A stretch of DNA of 56,645 bases from Mycobacterium syngnathidarum (GCF_001942625.1 NZ_MLCL01000075.1:1-56645); one strand, 5' to 3'. Shown: positions 27,461 to 39,706, counted from the stretch's first letter. Translations and numbers: made by a program. Notes: generated by a model not told the origin, from the letters alone.

Positions 27461-28747
27461 TTACTCGGAACCGGAGTTGCCCCGGGCCGCCGCATGCAGT
27501 GCATCGCCGCGGGTGCCCTGCTCGTGGTGGCTCAGGGCCTGGATCGAAACATCATGGCCCTCAGCGGCTTTGCGCAGCGCGCCGACGGTGGCCTGCTCGC
27601 GCGCGATATGGGTGAACGGATCGAACGAATACCAGCGCATGGCGTTCTCGTACGTCATCTTGTTGATCTCGTCGTCGGGAACATTGTTCTCGGTCAGCAC
27701 ATCCCACAGTTCCTCGGGAGCGCCGGGCCACATCGAGTCACTGTGCGGGTAGTCGGCTTCCCAGCTGATGTTGTCGATGCCGATCTTGTCGCGCAGCGCC
27801 ACCCCCACCGGGTCGGAGATGAAGCAGGTCAGGAAGTGCTCACGAAACACCTCGCTGGGCAGCTTGCCGCCGAAGTTCTGATGCGTCCACGTCGAGTGCA
27901 TCTCGTAGGTCCGGTCGACGCGCTCGAGGAAGTACGGGATCCACCCCGTGCCACCTTCGGACAAGCCGATCTTCAGATCCGGATAATCCTTGATGGGCTT
28001 GGACCACAACAGGTCCGCGGCGGCCTGCACGATGTTCATCGGCTGCAGCGTGATCATCACGTCCAGCGGTGCGTCGGGCGCGGTGATGGCCAGCTTGCCC
28101 GAAGATCCGATGTGGACGTTGAGCACGGTGTTGGTGTCGCACAATGCCTTCCACAGTGGCTTCCAGTAGTCGTCGTGGAAGCTGGGGTAGCCCATCGCAG
28201 CCGGGTTCTCGGTGAAGGTCAGGGCGTGCACGCCCTTCTTCGAAACCCGGCGCACCTCTTGTGCGCATGCCTCGGCATCCCAGATCACCGGTAGCGCCAT
28301 CGGGATGAAGCGGGCCGGATAGGCGCCGCACCATTCATCGATGTGCCAGTCGTTGTAGGCCTGAACCAGCGCCAGCGAGAACTCCGGGTCCTCGGTGGCG
28401 AACAGGCGACCGGCGAAACCGGGGAACGACGGGAAGCAGATCGAACCGAGGATGCCGCCGGCGTTCATGTCCTTGACCCGCTCGTCGACGTTGTAGCACC
28501 CCTTGCGAATCTCATCGAGACCCTGGGGTTCCAGACCGTACTCCTCCTTGGGGCGGCCGGCTACCGCATTCAGCGCCACGTTGGGAATCACGATGTCGCG
28601 GAACTGCCAGGTGTCGCTGCCGTCGGGGTTGTGCACCAGCCGCGGGGCCTCATCGGCGTACTTCTTCGGGAGATGGTTCTTGAACATGTCAGGTGGTTCG
28701 ACGATGTGATCGTCCACGCTGATCAGGATCATGTCGTCTTTGTTCAC
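27461..28747 (-). CDS. Amidohydrolase-2 family metal-dependent hydrolase/decarboxylase, 428 aa
   Basis: A TIM-barrel amidohydrolase-related protein. The N-terminal strand ISVDDHIVEPPDMF carries the metal-binding DxH-type signature, and later ISWEADYPHSDSMWPGA supplies the usual HxD-like region. Family 2 includes the decarboxylases of ACMSD type as well as hydrolases, so a decarboxylation or C-C bond hydrolysis is possible. The start is GTG 28747, with operator 10 lying 26 bp upstream. It appears monocistronic and marks the right edge of the catabolic regulon. Confidence 0.88.
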   Translation of the reverse strand: MNKDDMILISVDDHIVEPPDMFKNHLPKKYADEAPRLVHNPDGSDTWQFRDIVIPNVALNAVAGRPKEEYGLEPQGLDEIRKGCYNVDERVKDMNAGGILGSICFPSFPGFAGRLFATEDPEFSLALVQAYNDWHIDEWCGAYPARFIPMALPVIWDAEACAQEVRRVSKKGVHALTFTENPAAMGYPSFHDDYWKPLWKALCDTNTVLNVHIGSSGKLAITAPDAPLDVMITLQPMNIVQAAADLLWSKPIKDYPDLKIGLSEGGTGWIPYFLERVDRTYEMHSTWTHQNFGGKLPSEVFREHFLTCFISDPVGVALRDKIGIDNISWEADYPHSDSMWPGAPEELWDVLTENNVPDDEINKMTYENAMRWYSFDPFTHIAREQATVGALRKAAEGHDVSIQALSHHEQGTRGDALHAAARGNSGSE

Positions 28748-28773
28748 GGGCGCGCTCCATTCACGACTGCCTT

Positions 28774-28790
28774 ACCGTAATGGCAACAGT
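28774..28790. promoter_or_regulatory. Regulon operator 10, ACCGTAA-tgg-CAACAGT
   Basis: An 11/14 half-site match at 7-3-7 spacing, directly upstream of the amidohydrolase gene. It is the last copy found; I saw none among the core genes to its right. Confidence 0.6.
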
Positions 28791-28975
28791 TTAGACCGTG
28801 CGTCATCGCCGAGGCCAGACGACGGGCAGATTCGTCGGTTAGCAGCAACGCGCGCCGGGATTGGCCTCCATATGGCGGTGCCGCATCTTCCAGTAATCCC
28901 GCTCGGAAAGCACCGGCTCACCCGGATGCGTCCGCGAGCGGCGCTCCACGTAGCGGGCGTAGTGGTTATCGCCCA

Positions 28976-31270
<2,295 letters not shown>

Positions 31271-31381
31271 GGTCTCTCCTCGCTCGCCCAATGTCGTACG
31301 CGTCGTCTGATCCTTCCATCGAGCCAAACCGCGTGCCATCGAATCCCGGTTTCCGAACCGTTGCGGCGAACCACGGACAAA

Positions 31382-32905
31382 TCAGCGCAGGAACGCGCGC
31401 ACGGTATCGATCGCGTCAGCCTCTTCCGGAGCCTTGTCGTCGCGGTAGCGCAGCACCCGAGCGAAGCGCAGCGCGACCCCGCCTGGGTAACGGCTGGACC
31501 GTTGGACTCCGTCGAACGCGATCTCGACGACCTGCTCGGGCCGGACCGTGACCACCCAGCCGTCGTCGCTCACCTCCAGTTCCCGGAAATGCTCGGTCTG
31601 CCAGGCGAGCATCGCGTCGGTCATGCCCTTGAACGTTTTGCCCAGCATCACCAATCCGCCGGTGTCCGGATCCCGGGCGCCCAGATGGATGTTGGAGAGC
31701 TTGCCGGTGCGTCGCCCGGACCCGCGTTCGACGGCCAGCACCACGAGGTCGAGGGTGTGTACCGGCTTGACCTTGAGCCAGCCGGCGCCGCGGCGGCCGG
31801 CCTCATATGGCGCCGTCGGCGACTTCGCCATCACGCCCTCATGTCCCGCGGACAGGGTGCGGTCCAGGAACTCTTGCGCGACCGCGGTGTCGGTGGTCGC
31901 GACACGGTCAACACGCCGGTCTTGAGGTACGAGGACATCGAGCGACGCCAGTCGGTGCTCGGTCGGCAGATCGAGCAGATCCTGGCCGTCGAGGTGCAGC
32001 AGATCAAAGAAGAAGACCGACAACGGTTCGAGGTGGTTCGGGGTCTTGCGGCCGAACCGCGCGGCGGTCACCTGAAACGGGTGGGGGCGCCCGTCGGGGC
32101 GCAGGGCGATGGCCTCAGCGTCGGCGATCAGATCGGTGGCCGGCAGGGCCAGCGTCGCCTCGACCACCTCGGGTAGTCGGTGGGTGACGTCGTCGAGGCT
32201 GCGCGTGAACACCGACACGGCCGAGCCTCTGCGGTGGATCTGTACGCGGGCGCCGTCCAGCTTCGCTTCCAGAATGGCTGCACCACCGAGGCGTTCGAGC
32301 GCATCGGCGACATCGGTCGCGGTCTGCGCGAGCATCGGCCCGACGGGGCGACCGACCTGCAACCGGAACTCGGCCAGGGCGGTGCGCCCACCGGTCAGCG
32401 CCGCTGCGGCGACGGATGGCAGGTCGCCGGCGAGCATCGCCGCGCGCCGCACCTCGGCCGCCGGAATGTCGGATGCCCGGGCTACCGCGTCGGCCATCAC
32501 CCCGGTCAGGGCGCCCTGGCGTAATTCGCCACCCAGGAGCCGTCGCAGGAAAGTCTGCTCGGCCTCGGTCGCTGTCTGGAACAACTCACGGACCAATTCG
32601 GCGCGTAGCGCCTGAGAGCCCTTGCCGGAGACCGCACCGATCCGGGTGAACCGCTCATCGACCCCGCCGACCGTCAGGGTCGGGTTCTGCGCAGACACCG
32701 GCAAGGAGCGCAGAGCCGCCCAGCCGACCCCGATCTGACGTTGCGGCAATTCCCCGGACAGCCAGGACACCGTCACCGCCACCGACCGGGCGTCGCCCTC
32801 GGCCGCGGTCAACGCCAGCAGAGCCGCGATGCGGTCGACCTTCGCCAGCCGCGCCGACGCTGCTGCGATGTCGGCGGATGCGGCGGCGACGTCGGCGAGC
32901 AACAC
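31382..32905 (-). CDS. ligB: ATP-dependent DNA ligase LigB, 507 aa
   Basis: It has an N-terminal alpha-helical DNA-binding domain, then a nucleotidyltransferase core with motif [13 protein letters not shown] (Lys is the AMP-accepting residue), [10 protein letters not shown] (motif III region), [10 protein letters not shown] (motif IV) and GAGWLKVKP (motif V). An OB domain ends in a run typical of LigB. It seals nicked DNA using ATP, in addition to the essential NAD-dependent LigA elsewhere. It matches Rv3062 by neighbours (cstA). The start is GTG 32905; the YqeY-like gene lies 21 bp upstream on the same strand. Confidence 0.92.
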   Translation of the reverse strand: MLLADVAAASADIAAASARLAKVDRIAALLALTAAEGDARSVAVTVSWLSGELPQRQIGVGWAALRSLPVSAQNPTLTVGGVDERFTRIGAVSGKGSQALRAELVRELFQTATEAEQTFLRRLLGGELRQGALTGVMADAVARASDIPAAEVRRAAMLAGDLPSVAAAALTGGRTALAEFRLQVGRPVGPMLAQTATDVADALERLGGAAILEAKLDGARVQIHRRGSAVSVFTRSLDDVTHRLPEVVEATLALPATDLIADAEAIALRPDGRPHPFQVTAARFGRKTPNHLEPLSVFFFDLLHLDGQDLLDLPTEHRLASLDVLVPQDRRVDRVATTDTAVAQEFLDRTLSAGHEGVMAKSPTAPYEAGRRGAGWLKVKPVHTLDLVVLAVERGSGRRTGKLSNIHLGARDPDTGGLVMLGKTFKGMTDAMLAWQTEHFRELEVSDDGWVVTVRPEQVVEIAFDGVQRSSRYPGGVALRFARVLRYRDDKAPEEADAIDTVRAFLR

Positions 32906-32926
32906 GTCATCAGGGTGCCACGGGGC

Positions 32927-33307
32927 TCAGACAACCTCCGGCGTTTGGTCGAGTACCTGCCTGAGGACCGTCGCCTGCGATCGCAGGTCTGCTGCGCGCT
33001 CCCGGTGCCCGTGCGCGAGGTATTGGTCTGCCGCGGTGAGCCGTTCGTCGACCTCGGCCCGGATGAGGGCACGAATCTCGGTATCGCCGAGTGCGCGGCG
33101 GGCGACCTCGGTCGAGCCCACGCCGGACACCGCGCCGGCGATCGGTCCACCGATGCGGGTGTCGGTCTGGTCGGCCCGCGGTGTCTCGGCATTGTCGATA
33201 GCACTCAGCGCCGACCGGATCGCGGCGGTGCGGTTGGTGTCGCGGGCCTTGCGTGCCGACAGCAGGGATTCGCGGAGACGGTCGCGCCAAAGCTCTGCCG
33301 GGGTCAT
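32927..33307 (-). CDS. GatB/YqeY domain protein, 126 aa
   Basis: A small helical protein with the YqeY-like pattern: RDRLRESLLSARKARD, ALRSAL-like RSALSAIDNAE, and a C-terminal DTEIRALIRAEVDERLTAAD. It is related to the tRNA-binding tail domain of GatB. Its cellular role is not established. ATG 33307. It is probably co-transcribed with ligB. Confidence 0.82.
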   Translation of the reverse strand: MTPAELWRDRLRESLLSARKARDTNRTAAIRSALSAIDNAETPRADQTDTRIGGPIAGAVSGVGSTEVARRALGDTEIRALIRAEVDERLTAADQYLAHGHRERAADLRSQATVLRQVLDQTPEVV

Positions 33308-33539
33308 GGCAGGCGAACCTATGCGGTCTCGGAGGCGGCGTCGAGGGATTTACGCACGGTCAACGACGGCGAACGTGCGGCGCGCGTCGACGAAATGCGG
33401 CCTGTCGGGGGACAAACCCGCACGCTCGCGGTGCAAAGGGTGGCCCAGGGGACCAGCACATCGAACCCGAAAGGCTTACGGGAAGGGTTGATGGGATAGG
33501 TTGCTTTACGATTTCGGTCATTTTTGGAAAGGAAGCTAG

Positions 33540-34307
33540 ATGGAGATCGAAGGCAAGAAGGCTATCGTCGTCGGCGGCGCGTCGGGCTTCGGCCGCGCGA
33601 CCGCTGAGGCACTGGCCAAGCGCGGCGCCAGCGTGGCTGTGCTGGACCGGCCGCAGTCCAAAGGCCAGGAAGTGGCCGACGAGATCGGCGGCTCGTTCTT
33701 CCCCGTCGACGTCACCGACTTCGACGGCACCGAAAAGGTGCTGGAAGAGGCCGTGGCCGCCCTGGGTGGCCTGCACATCATCGTGACCACCGCAGGCGGC
33801 GGCATCGGCGAGCGCACCATCAAGAAGGACGGTCCGCACAGCCTGGATTCGTTCCGCTCCACCATCGACCTCAACCTGATCGGCACGTTCAACATCAGCC
33901 GGCTCGCCGCTTGGCACATGAGCAAGAACGAGCCCGTCGACGAAGAGGCCGAAGAGCGCGGCGTCATCATCAACACCGCCTCCATCGCGGCGTTCGAGGG
34001 TCAGATCGGCCAGGTCGCCTACACCGCGTCCAAGGCTGCCATCGCCGGCATGTGCCTGACCATGGCGCGCGACCTGGGCAGCCTGGGGATCCGGGTGCTG
34101 GCCATCGCGCCGAGCCTGTTCGCCACCGGCCTGACCGAGGGCATCCCCGACGAGTTCGCCGCGGTGCTCACCAAGGACGCCGCGTTCCCGAAGCGTCTGG
34201 GCAAGCCCGAGGAGTACGCCAAGCTCGCCGTGGCGATCGCCGAGAACCCCATGCTCAACGGTCAGTGCCTGCGTCTGGACGCCGGCCAGCGCTTCGCCCC
34301 CAAGTAG
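33540..34307 (+). CDS. SDR, 3-hydroxyacyl-CoA dehydrogenase type-2-like, 255 aa
   Basis: A classical SDR with VVGGASGFGRAT (cofactor loop), NTASIAAFEGQ (catalytic Ser) and YTASKAAI (YxxxK). The C-terminal region GLTEGIPDEF with FPKRLGKPEEYA is typical of HSD10/3-hydroxyacyl-CoA dehydrogenase type 2. It probably oxidises 3-hydroxyacyl-CoA or a related alcohol with NAD. GGAAAGGA precedes ATG 33540. It is monocistronic, ending before the strong hairpin at 34314-34360. The 232 bp upstream contain no gene or repeat I can identify. Confidence 0.92.
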   Translation: MEIEGKKAIVVGGASGFGRATAEALAKRGASVAVLDRPQSKGQEVADEIGGSFFPVDVTDFDGTEKVLEEAVAALGGLHIIVTTAGGGIGERTIKKDGPHSLDSFRSTIDLNLIGTFNISRLAAWHMSKNEPVDEEAEERGVIINTASIAAFEGQIGQVAYTASKAAIAGMCLTMARDLGSLGIRVLAIAPSLFATGLTEGIPDEFAAVLTKDAAFPKRLGKPEEYAKLAVAIAENPMLNGQCLRLDAGQRFAPK

Positions 34308-34313
34308 AGTGAA

Positions 34314-34360
34314 TTCCGGCGTGATCGAGGGCGCGCCCCGCGTCAGCGATCACGCCGGAA
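34314..34360. terminator. Terminator hairpin after the SDR gene
   Basis: Perfect 14-bp arms (34314-34327 and 34347-34360) with a 19-nt loop lie between the SDR stop and poxB, 18 bp before the poxB ATG. It would end the SDR transcript, or act in the poxB leader. Confidence 0.7.
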
Positions 34361-34378
34361 CCCACACCGGGAGGCGTC

Positions 34379-36115
34379 ATGGCGACCATTGCAGACCAAG
34401 TCATCTCCGCACTCACACTGAGTGGGGTAAGGCGGGTCTACGGCCTTCCCGGTGACAGCCTCAACGGATTCACCGACGCGATCCGGCGCAGCGGCGAAAT
34501 CACCTGGCAGCACGTCCGTCACGAGGAGACCGCAGCATTCGCCGCGGCCGCCGACGCCGCACTGACCGGTCAACTGGCGGTGTGTGCGGGCAGCTGCGGC
34601 CCGGGCAATCTGCACTTGATCAACGGACTGTTCGACGCGCAGCGCAGCCGCGTTCCGGTGCTGGCGATCGCCGCGCACATCCCGCGCACCGAGATCGGGT
34701 CGGAATACTTCCAAGAGACCCATCCGCAGGACCTCTTCCGCGAGTGCAGCGTGTACTGCGAACTGGTCAGCACCCCCGAGATGGCGCCGCGCATCCTGCA
34801 GATGGCGATGCGCGCGGCCGTCGAGGAGGGTGGTGTCGCCGTCGTCGTCATCCCGGGCGAGATCTTCCTGCAACGCGCGGGGGAGACCGGCTGGGCGACT
34901 TGCCCGGTGCGCCCGACGCGATCGATCGTGCGTCCGGACGACGAGTCGGTACGCCGGGCCGCCGGCATCCTGAATTCGGCCGAGCGCGTCACCATCCTCG
35001 GCGGCGCGGGCGTGGCCGGTTCCCACGACGCACTCATCGAACTGGCGTCGACCCTGCAGGCCCCCGTCGTTCACGCGTTGCGTGGCAAGGAATTCATCGA
35101 GTACGACAACCCGTTCGACGTCGGGATGACGGGGCTGCTCGGCTTCGCCTCGGGTTACAAGGCCATCAAAGAGGCGGACACGCTGCTGATGCTGGGGACC
35201 GACTTCCCGTATCAGCAGTTCTATCCCGAGGGTGCCACCGTGGTCCAGGTCGATATCCGGGGCCGCAATCTCGGTCGTCGCACCCCGGTCGATCTCGGTC
35301 TGCGCGGCAGCGTCGCCGACACCCTGGCCGCACTGCAGCCGCTGCTGCGACGCAAAACCAACCGGGACCACCTGGACCGGTCGCTACGCCACTACCGCAA
35401 GACCCGTGCCACACTCGATTCACTGGCCGTCAACGACCGGGACAAGACCCCCATCCGCCCGGAATACGTTGCCGCGCTTGCCAATCAACTCGCCTCGGAC
35501 GACGCGGTGTTCACCTGTGATGTCGGGTCTCCGGTGGTGTGGGCGGCCCGGTACCTGACCATGAACGGCAGGCGCAGGCTGATCGGGTCCTTCAACCACG
35601 GCACCATGGCCAACGCGCTGCCGCACGCGATCGGCGCGCAGACCGCGTTCGGAGACCGGCAGGTGATCGCCTTGGCCGGGGACGGCGGCCTGACCATGCT
35701 CTTCGGTGAGCTGGTGACGCTGATCCAGAACCGGTTGCCGGTCAAGGTCATCGTGTTCAACAACTCGTCACTGAACTTCGTCGAGTTGGAGATGAAGGCC
35801 GCGGGCATCGTCACGTTCGGCACCGACCTGGTCAACCCCGATTTCGCCGCGGTGGCCCAGGCCATGGGCATGTTCGGCCGCCGGGTCACCGAACCGGGTG
35901 AGCTGCAACGGGCCATCGCCGATGCCCTCAGCCACGACGGCCCCGCAGTGGTCGACGTGCACACAGCGCGCCAAGAACTCTCGATTCCGCCGGCGATCAC
36001 CGTCGAACAAGCAAAAGGTTTCTCGCTCTACGCGATTCGCACCATCCTGGCCGGGCGAGCCGACGAACTCCTGGATCTGGTCACCACCAACGTGGCGCGC
36101 CGCATCCTGGACTGA
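34379..36115 (+). CDS. poxB: Thiamine-diphosphate-dependent pyruvate dehydrogenase/oxidase (PoxB-like), 578 aa
   Basis: A three-domain ThDP enzyme. The N-terminal PYR domain has YGLPGDSLNGFTDAI and the activating Glu in VRHEETAAFAA. The central domain contains ILGGAGVAGSHDALI. The C-terminal ThDP motif begins GDGGLTMLFGEL and ends in VFNNSSLNFV (GDG...NN). The length and C-terminal helices resemble PoxB, which oxidatively decarboxylates pyruvate to acetate. A phage-type acetolactate synthase role is less likely given SLNFVELEM. ATG 34379 follows GGGAGG. It is convergent with the HxlR gene (6-bp gap). Confidence 0.88.
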   Translation: MATIADQVISALTLSGVRRVYGLPGDSLNGFTDAIRRSGEITWQHVRHEETAAFAAAADAALTGQLAVCAGSCGPGNLHLINGLFDAQRSRVPVLAIAAHIPRTEIGSEYFQETHPQDLFRECSVYCELVSTPEMAPRILQMAMRAAVEEGGVAVVVIPGEIFLQRAGETGWATCPVRPTRSIVRPDDESVRRAAGILNSAERVTILGGAGVAGSHDALIELASTLQAPVVHALRGKEFIEYDNPFDVGMTGLLGFASGYKAIKEADTLLMLGTDFPYQQFYPEGATVVQVDIRGRNLGRRTPVDLGLRGSVADTLAALQPLLRRKTNRDHLDRSLRHYRKTRATLDSLAVNDRDKTPIRPEYVAALANQLASDDAVFTCDVGSPVVWAARYLTMNGRRRLIGSFNHGTMANALPHAIGAQTAFGDRQVIALAGDGGLTMLFGELVTLIQNRLPVKVIVFNNSSLNFVELEMKAAGIVTFGTDLVNPDFAAVAQAMGMFGRRVTEPGELQRAIADALSHDGPAVVDVHTARQELSIPPAITVEQAKGFSLYAIRTILAGRADELLDLVTTNVARRILD

Positions 36116-36121
36116 GGGCTC

Positions 36122-36796
36122 TCAGGCCGGGCGCGGAATGGCCGCGGCCGTGCTCTGGCCCAACCACTTCGGAATGGCTCGGCGAACGTCAGCAGGACCT
36201 GACAGTGCGACACTGCCGTCGAGCACCGCTCGTGCCCAGCCGATATCTCCGCGCCAGATCTCGGTCAACGTGCGCAGACGGGTCTGCACGGTGCCTGCCA
36301 CCTCGTAGCCCGGATCGAAATCGCAGACATCGGCCTGCCCGTCGCTCACCGTGAGCCACCACCGCGAGGCCTTGGCCGCCACCTCGTCGAAGACGAACGC
36401 GACCGTCGTTCGTGACCGCGGCCAGTCAGCGACGGGGATGGTGCGGCGTATATCCCACATCAGCAGGTGCGGGTCGAGATCCTCTTCACCGAGTTCACCG
36501 ATCCACCGCACCCCCCACGAGCCGAGCGCGTCGACCACGGCGGCGAGCTCCTGGCCGCACGGAGTGAGGGAATAGCTGGTTCGTCCGTCCACCTCGGAGC
36601 GCTCGATGACTCCGGCGCGAGCCAGTGACTTGAGCCGTTTGGACAGCAGCGCCGGTGACATCTTCGGGACCCCGCGGCGCAGATCGTTGAAATGGGCACT
36701 GCCCCGGAGCAGTTCCCGGACCACGAGCAAGGTCCAACGTTCGTCGAGCAGCTCCATGGCCTTGGCCACGGGACAGAACTGGCCATATGTGGACAT
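36122..36796 (-). CDS. HxlR-family regulator, 224 aa
   Basis: The N-terminal winged helix is of HxlR type: CPVAKAMELLDERWTLLVVR, then FNDLRRGVPKMSPALLSKRL. A C-terminal SCP2-like/alkyl-binding extension (residues about 120-224) makes it longer than minimal HxlR proteins; this is a known mycobacterial variant. The Cys at about residue 8 may sense redox or electrophiles. ATG 36796 is divergent from the methyltransferase at 36960. Symmetrical GTAC-containing repeats lie between them. Confidence 0.88.
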   Translation of the reverse strand: MSTYGQFCPVAKAMELLDERWTLLVVRELLRGSAHFNDLRRGVPKMSPALLSKRLKSLARAGVIERSEVDGRTSYSLTPCGQELAAVVDALGSWGVRWIGELGEEDLDPHLLMWDIRRTIPVADWPRSRTTVAFVFDEVAAKASRWWLTVSDGQADVCDFDPGYEVAGTVQTRLRTLTEIWRGDIGWARAVLDGSVALSGPADVRRAIPKWLGQSTAAAIPRPA

Positions 36797-36859
36797 CGGC
36801 GGTCTACCTCCCCGGAGCGTGCGCGGTGTCCTAAGTACACCGCTGTCGGGGCCCAGAAG

Positions 36860-36903
36860 CCAGTACAGATCCAGAACCAGGTCCGCTACAGATCTGGTAC
36901 TGG
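36860..36903. promoter_or_regulatory. Candidate HxlR operator repeats
   Basis: Inverted arms CCAGTAC (36860-36866) and GTACTGG (36897-36903) are combined with a direct repeat TACAGATC at 36864-36871 and 36887-36894. They lie between the HxlR gene and the divergent methyltransferase. HxlR sites usually contain GTAC-type symmetry. Confidence 0.5.
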
Positions 36904-36959
36904 AATGACCGCGCGGCGAGGGCCGACGATGAAGCCCACCCGCAAGAAGGAGTGCTGCC

Positions 36960-37775
36960 ATGAACCTCATGACCACAGACAGTGAGCTGGAGGCCAAACA
37001 TCGGGCGCTGTGGGCGCTGGGTGACTATGCGGCGATCGCCGCGAATATCGTGCGTCCACTGGGGCCCGTGCTGGTCGGGGCCAGTGGGGTCGGGCCGGGT
37101 GACCGTGTGCTGGACGTGGCCGCCGGGACCGGCAACGTGGCCATTCCCGCCGCCGCGGCCGGTGCCCGGGTTACCGCCAGCGATCTGTGTCCCGAACTGG
37201 TCGAACAGGGACGGCGGCTGGGAGCGGACGCAGGGGTGACCATCGACTGGGCCGAGGCCAATGCCGAGGCATTGCCGTATGACGACGGTTCCTTCGACAC
37301 CGTGCTGTCCTGCATCGGGGTGATGTTCGCGCCGCACCACCAGCAAGCCGCCGAGGAACTGCTGCGGGTGACGCGGCCGGGCGGACGGATCGGGTTGATC
37401 GCATGGACACCAGAAGGATTCATCGGGCAGCTGTTCGCCACGATGAAGCCGTATGTGCCCGCACCGCCGCCCGGAGTGTCACCTCCGCCGCTGTGGGGTG
37501 ACGAAGAATACGTGCGCACCTTGCTGGGCGACCGGGTCGGCGAGTTGACCTGTGAGCGCAGGGAACTGGACGTCACCGTGTACCCCGACGGCGCCGCGTT
37601 CCGTGACCACTTCAAGGCCAACTACGGCCCGACAATCTCGGCGTACCGGGCCATCGCCGCCGATGCCGAGCGGGTTGCGGCACTCGACGCCGAGATCGCC
37701 GCGCTCGGCGATCGATTCCTCACCGGCGCGACGATGCCCTGGGAATACCTACTGACAGTGACGAACCGGCACTGA
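36960..37775 (+). CDS. Class I SAM-dependent methyltransferase, 271 aa
   Basis: Methyltransferase motif I is VLDVAAGTGNVAI, motif II is the acidic TASDLCPELVE, and post-I/IV is ALPYDDGSFDTVLSCIGVMF, as in UbiE/Methyltransf_11 proteins. The acceptor is unknown. It starts at ATG 36960 after AGAAGGAG and is divergent from the HxlR regulator, which probably controls it. The next gene (phosphotransferase) follows 29 bp downstream on the same strand. Confidence 0.88.
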   Translation: MNLMTTDSELEAKHRALWALGDYAAIAANIVRPLGPVLVGASGVGPGDRVLDVAAGTGNVAIPAAAAGARVTASDLCPELVEQGRRLGADAGVTIDWAEANAEALPYDDGSFDTVLSCIGVMFAPHHQQAAEELLRVTRPGGRIGLIAWTPEGFIGQLFATMKPYVPAPPPGVSPPPLWGDEEYVRTLLGDRVGELTCERRELDVTVYPDGAAFRDHFKANYGPTISAYRAIAADAERVAALDAEIAALGDRFLTGATMPWEYLLTVTNRH

Positions 37776-37804
37776 TCGCCGGGGGCAGCTGGCACCATGA
37801 CTGC

Positions 37805-38866
37805 ATGCCCGACGACGTACAGGAATTGCCGACGCTCAGTGCCACCGATCAAGACGCCATTGCGCGCTGGCTGCGAGACCAGCGGATCGGCACGACCCTG
37901 ACCGATGTGGCACCGCTGACCGGCGGCACCCAGAACATCGTGGTGGGCATGAACGTCGACGGCCGTCGAATGGTGTTGCGGCGACCGCCCTTACATCCTC
38001 GGCCGACCAGCGACAAGACCATGCTGCGGGAGATCGCGGTGCTGCGCACACTCGCGGGCTCGGCCGTGCCGCATCCGGGTTTCATCGCAGCTTGCACCGA
38101 TCTCGATGTGATCGGCGTGGTGTTCTACCTGATGGAGGAGGTCGACGGGTTCAACCCGGGCACCGAGGTCGCGCCGGCCTATCAGAACGCTGACCTGCGA
38201 TACCGCGTCGGGTTGTCCTACGCCGCGAGCCTGGCCGAACTGGGCAACGTCGGGTGGGAGAACAGCGAACTCGCCGCGATCCGACGGCCGGGTTCCTTTC
38301 TGGCGCGGCAGGTTCCGCAGTTCCTCGGGCTGCTCGACAGCTACCGCCACGAGCGCTACTCACCCGAGTCGCTGGCGGGAGTGGCAGAGCTCTCGCAATG
38401 GCTGGAGGACAACCGCCCGCCCGATGCCGAACCCGGCATCATGCACGGCGACGCGCACCTCAACAACGTGCTCTTGCGCTGGGACAAGCCCGAACTGGCC
38501 GCGTTCATCGACTGGGAGATGTGCACCATCGGCGATCCGCTGCTCGATCTCGGGTGGATGTTGGTGTGCTGGCCCGATGAGCCCAATCCGATCAACGCGG
38601 GGTCGGCGCTGGCAGCGCTCGGTGGTCTGGCCCACCGCAGCGAGCTCATCGAGGCCTACCGCGCGGCGGGGGGTCGCCAAACCGACCGGCTGGATTGGTA
38701 CGTGGCGTTGGCCTGCTTCAAGTTGGGCATCGTCATCGAGGGCACCTGGTCGCGCTACCTGGCCGGGCGGGCCAGCCGCGATGCCGGCGAGCAACTGCAC
38801 GCGTCGGCGGAGAACCTGCTCACGCTCGGGACCCGGGTCGCCAAGGGAGACAACCCGTTCGGTTGA
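37805..38866 (+). CDS. Phosphotransferase family protein (APH-like), 353 aa
   Basis: A kinase-like protein with the glycine/nucleotide region LTGGTQNIVVGM and catalytic loop GIMHGDAHLNNVLL, then FIDWEMCTIGDPLLDLGW. This is the ACAD10/11 N-terminal-like group, which in actinobacteria accompanies acyl-CoA dehydrogenases. It probably phosphorylates a hydroxyacyl substrate; this is inference from the family. It is divergent in sequence from the phosphotransferase at 19356. It ends before the 22-bp-stem terminator at 38876. Confidence 0.85.
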   Translation: MPDDVQELPTLSATDQDAIARWLRDQRIGTTLTDVAPLTGGTQNIVVGMNVDGRRMVLRRPPLHPRPTSDKTMLREIAVLRTLAGSAVPHPGFIAACTDLDVIGVVFYLMEEVDGFNPGTEVAPAYQNADLRYRVGLSYAASLAELGNVGWENSELAAIRRPGSFLARQVPQFLGLLDSYRHERYSPESLAGVAELSQWLEDNRPPDAEPGIMHGDAHLNNVLLRWDKPELAAFIDWEMCTIGDPLLDLGWMLVCWPDEPNPINAGSALAALGGLAHRSELIEAYRAAGGRQTDRLDWYVALACFKLGIVIEGTWSRYLAGRASRDAGEQLHASAENLLTLGTRVAKGDNPFG

Positions 38867-38875
38867 GTTCCTATG

Positions 38876-38935
38876 GCGAGCAGACACATATGTACCCGAC
38901 ACGCCGGAGTTTTGGGTACATATGTGTCTGCTCGC
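38876..38935. terminator. Strong bidirectional terminator hairpin
   Basis: Perfect 22-bp arms (38876-38897 and 38914-38935) with a 16-nt loop lie between the convergent phosphotransferase and TauE/SafE genes. The arms end in GCGAGCAGAC/GTCTGCTCGC, which recurs at other gene ends in this window. Confidence 0.85.
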
Positions 38936-38944
38936 GCGGAGAAA

Positions 38945-39706
38945 TCAGTACGTGTCGAGCGCGAGTTTTACGGCGAGGGCCACGCCCGCCGCGCCGATCA
39001 GGAATCGCAGCGGGGTGGCCGGTACATGCCGCACGATCACCGGGCCCAGCCGTGAGCCGATCAGACAACCGGCGCCCAACGGGATGACAGCGGGCCAGTA
39101 CACCGGGGCCACCACGATGAACGCCACCGCGGCGACCAAGTTGGCGATACCGAGGATCGCGTTCTTGGCGGCGTTGGCGTGCGCGAGCGTCGCGCCCCCG
39201 GTCCGCAGTAGCAGCGCCAGCAGCAGCACGCCCGCAGCGGCACCGAAATAGCCGCCGTAGATGGTGATCAGGAAGATCGCTGCGGCCTCCATGGCCACCT
39301 TGATCCGATGCTCCCGATGATCGGCCACGCGGGTCGGACGCCGGCGGCCCCGTGGCAGCAGGATCGCCACCGACGCAAATGCCAACAGCAGCGGGACAAC
39401 CTTCTCGAAGCCCTCGGCTGGCGTGCAGAGCAACAGAGCCGCGCCGACCGCCCCACCGACTACCGCGACCGGGATGATCCGCTTGATCCACGCGCGTTGC
39501 CCAGCCAGTTCGGGCCGCGACCCCCACACCGAACCGATGCCGTTGAACACCAACGCCACGGTGTTGGTGACATTCGCCGTGACCGGAGGCAAACCGACAA
39601 GCAGCAGGGCGGGATAGGTGGCCACCGAGGCCAGGCCGGCGATACTGCCGGTGAGTCCGCCGCCGATGCCGGCGACGACCAGCAGGATGACCTCACCGGC
39701 ACTCAT
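38945..39706 (-). CDS. TauE/SafE family sulfite-exporter-like permease, 253 aa
   Basis: An integral membrane protein with eight or so hydrophobic segments. The N-terminal GGGLTGSIAGLASVATYPAL (cut at 20) and the mid-protein IYGGYFGAAAGVLLLALL are the two inverted DUF81 half-repeats. The family exports or imports small sulfur-containing or organic anions; the substrate is unknown here. ATG 39706. It is divergent from the LeuA-domain gene across a 190-bp region. Confidence 0.88.
   Translation of the reverse strand: MSAGEVILLVVAGIGGGLTGSIAGLASVATYPALLLVGLPPVTANVTNTVALVFNGIGSVWGSRPELAGQRAWIKRIIPVAVVGGAVGAALLLCTPAEGFEKVVPLLLAFASVAILLPRGRRRPTRVADHREHRIKVAMEAAAIFLITIYGGYFGAAAGVLLLALLLRTGGATLAHANAAKNAILGIANLVAAVAFIVVAPVYWPAVIPLGAGCLIGSRLGPVIVRHVPATPLRFLIGAAGVALAVKLALDTY

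Noticed and set aside
33308..33539. Possible gene or regulatory RNA upstream of the SDR at 33540
   Set aside because: No frame with domain support, no strong hairpin and no copy of the operators seen elsewhere.
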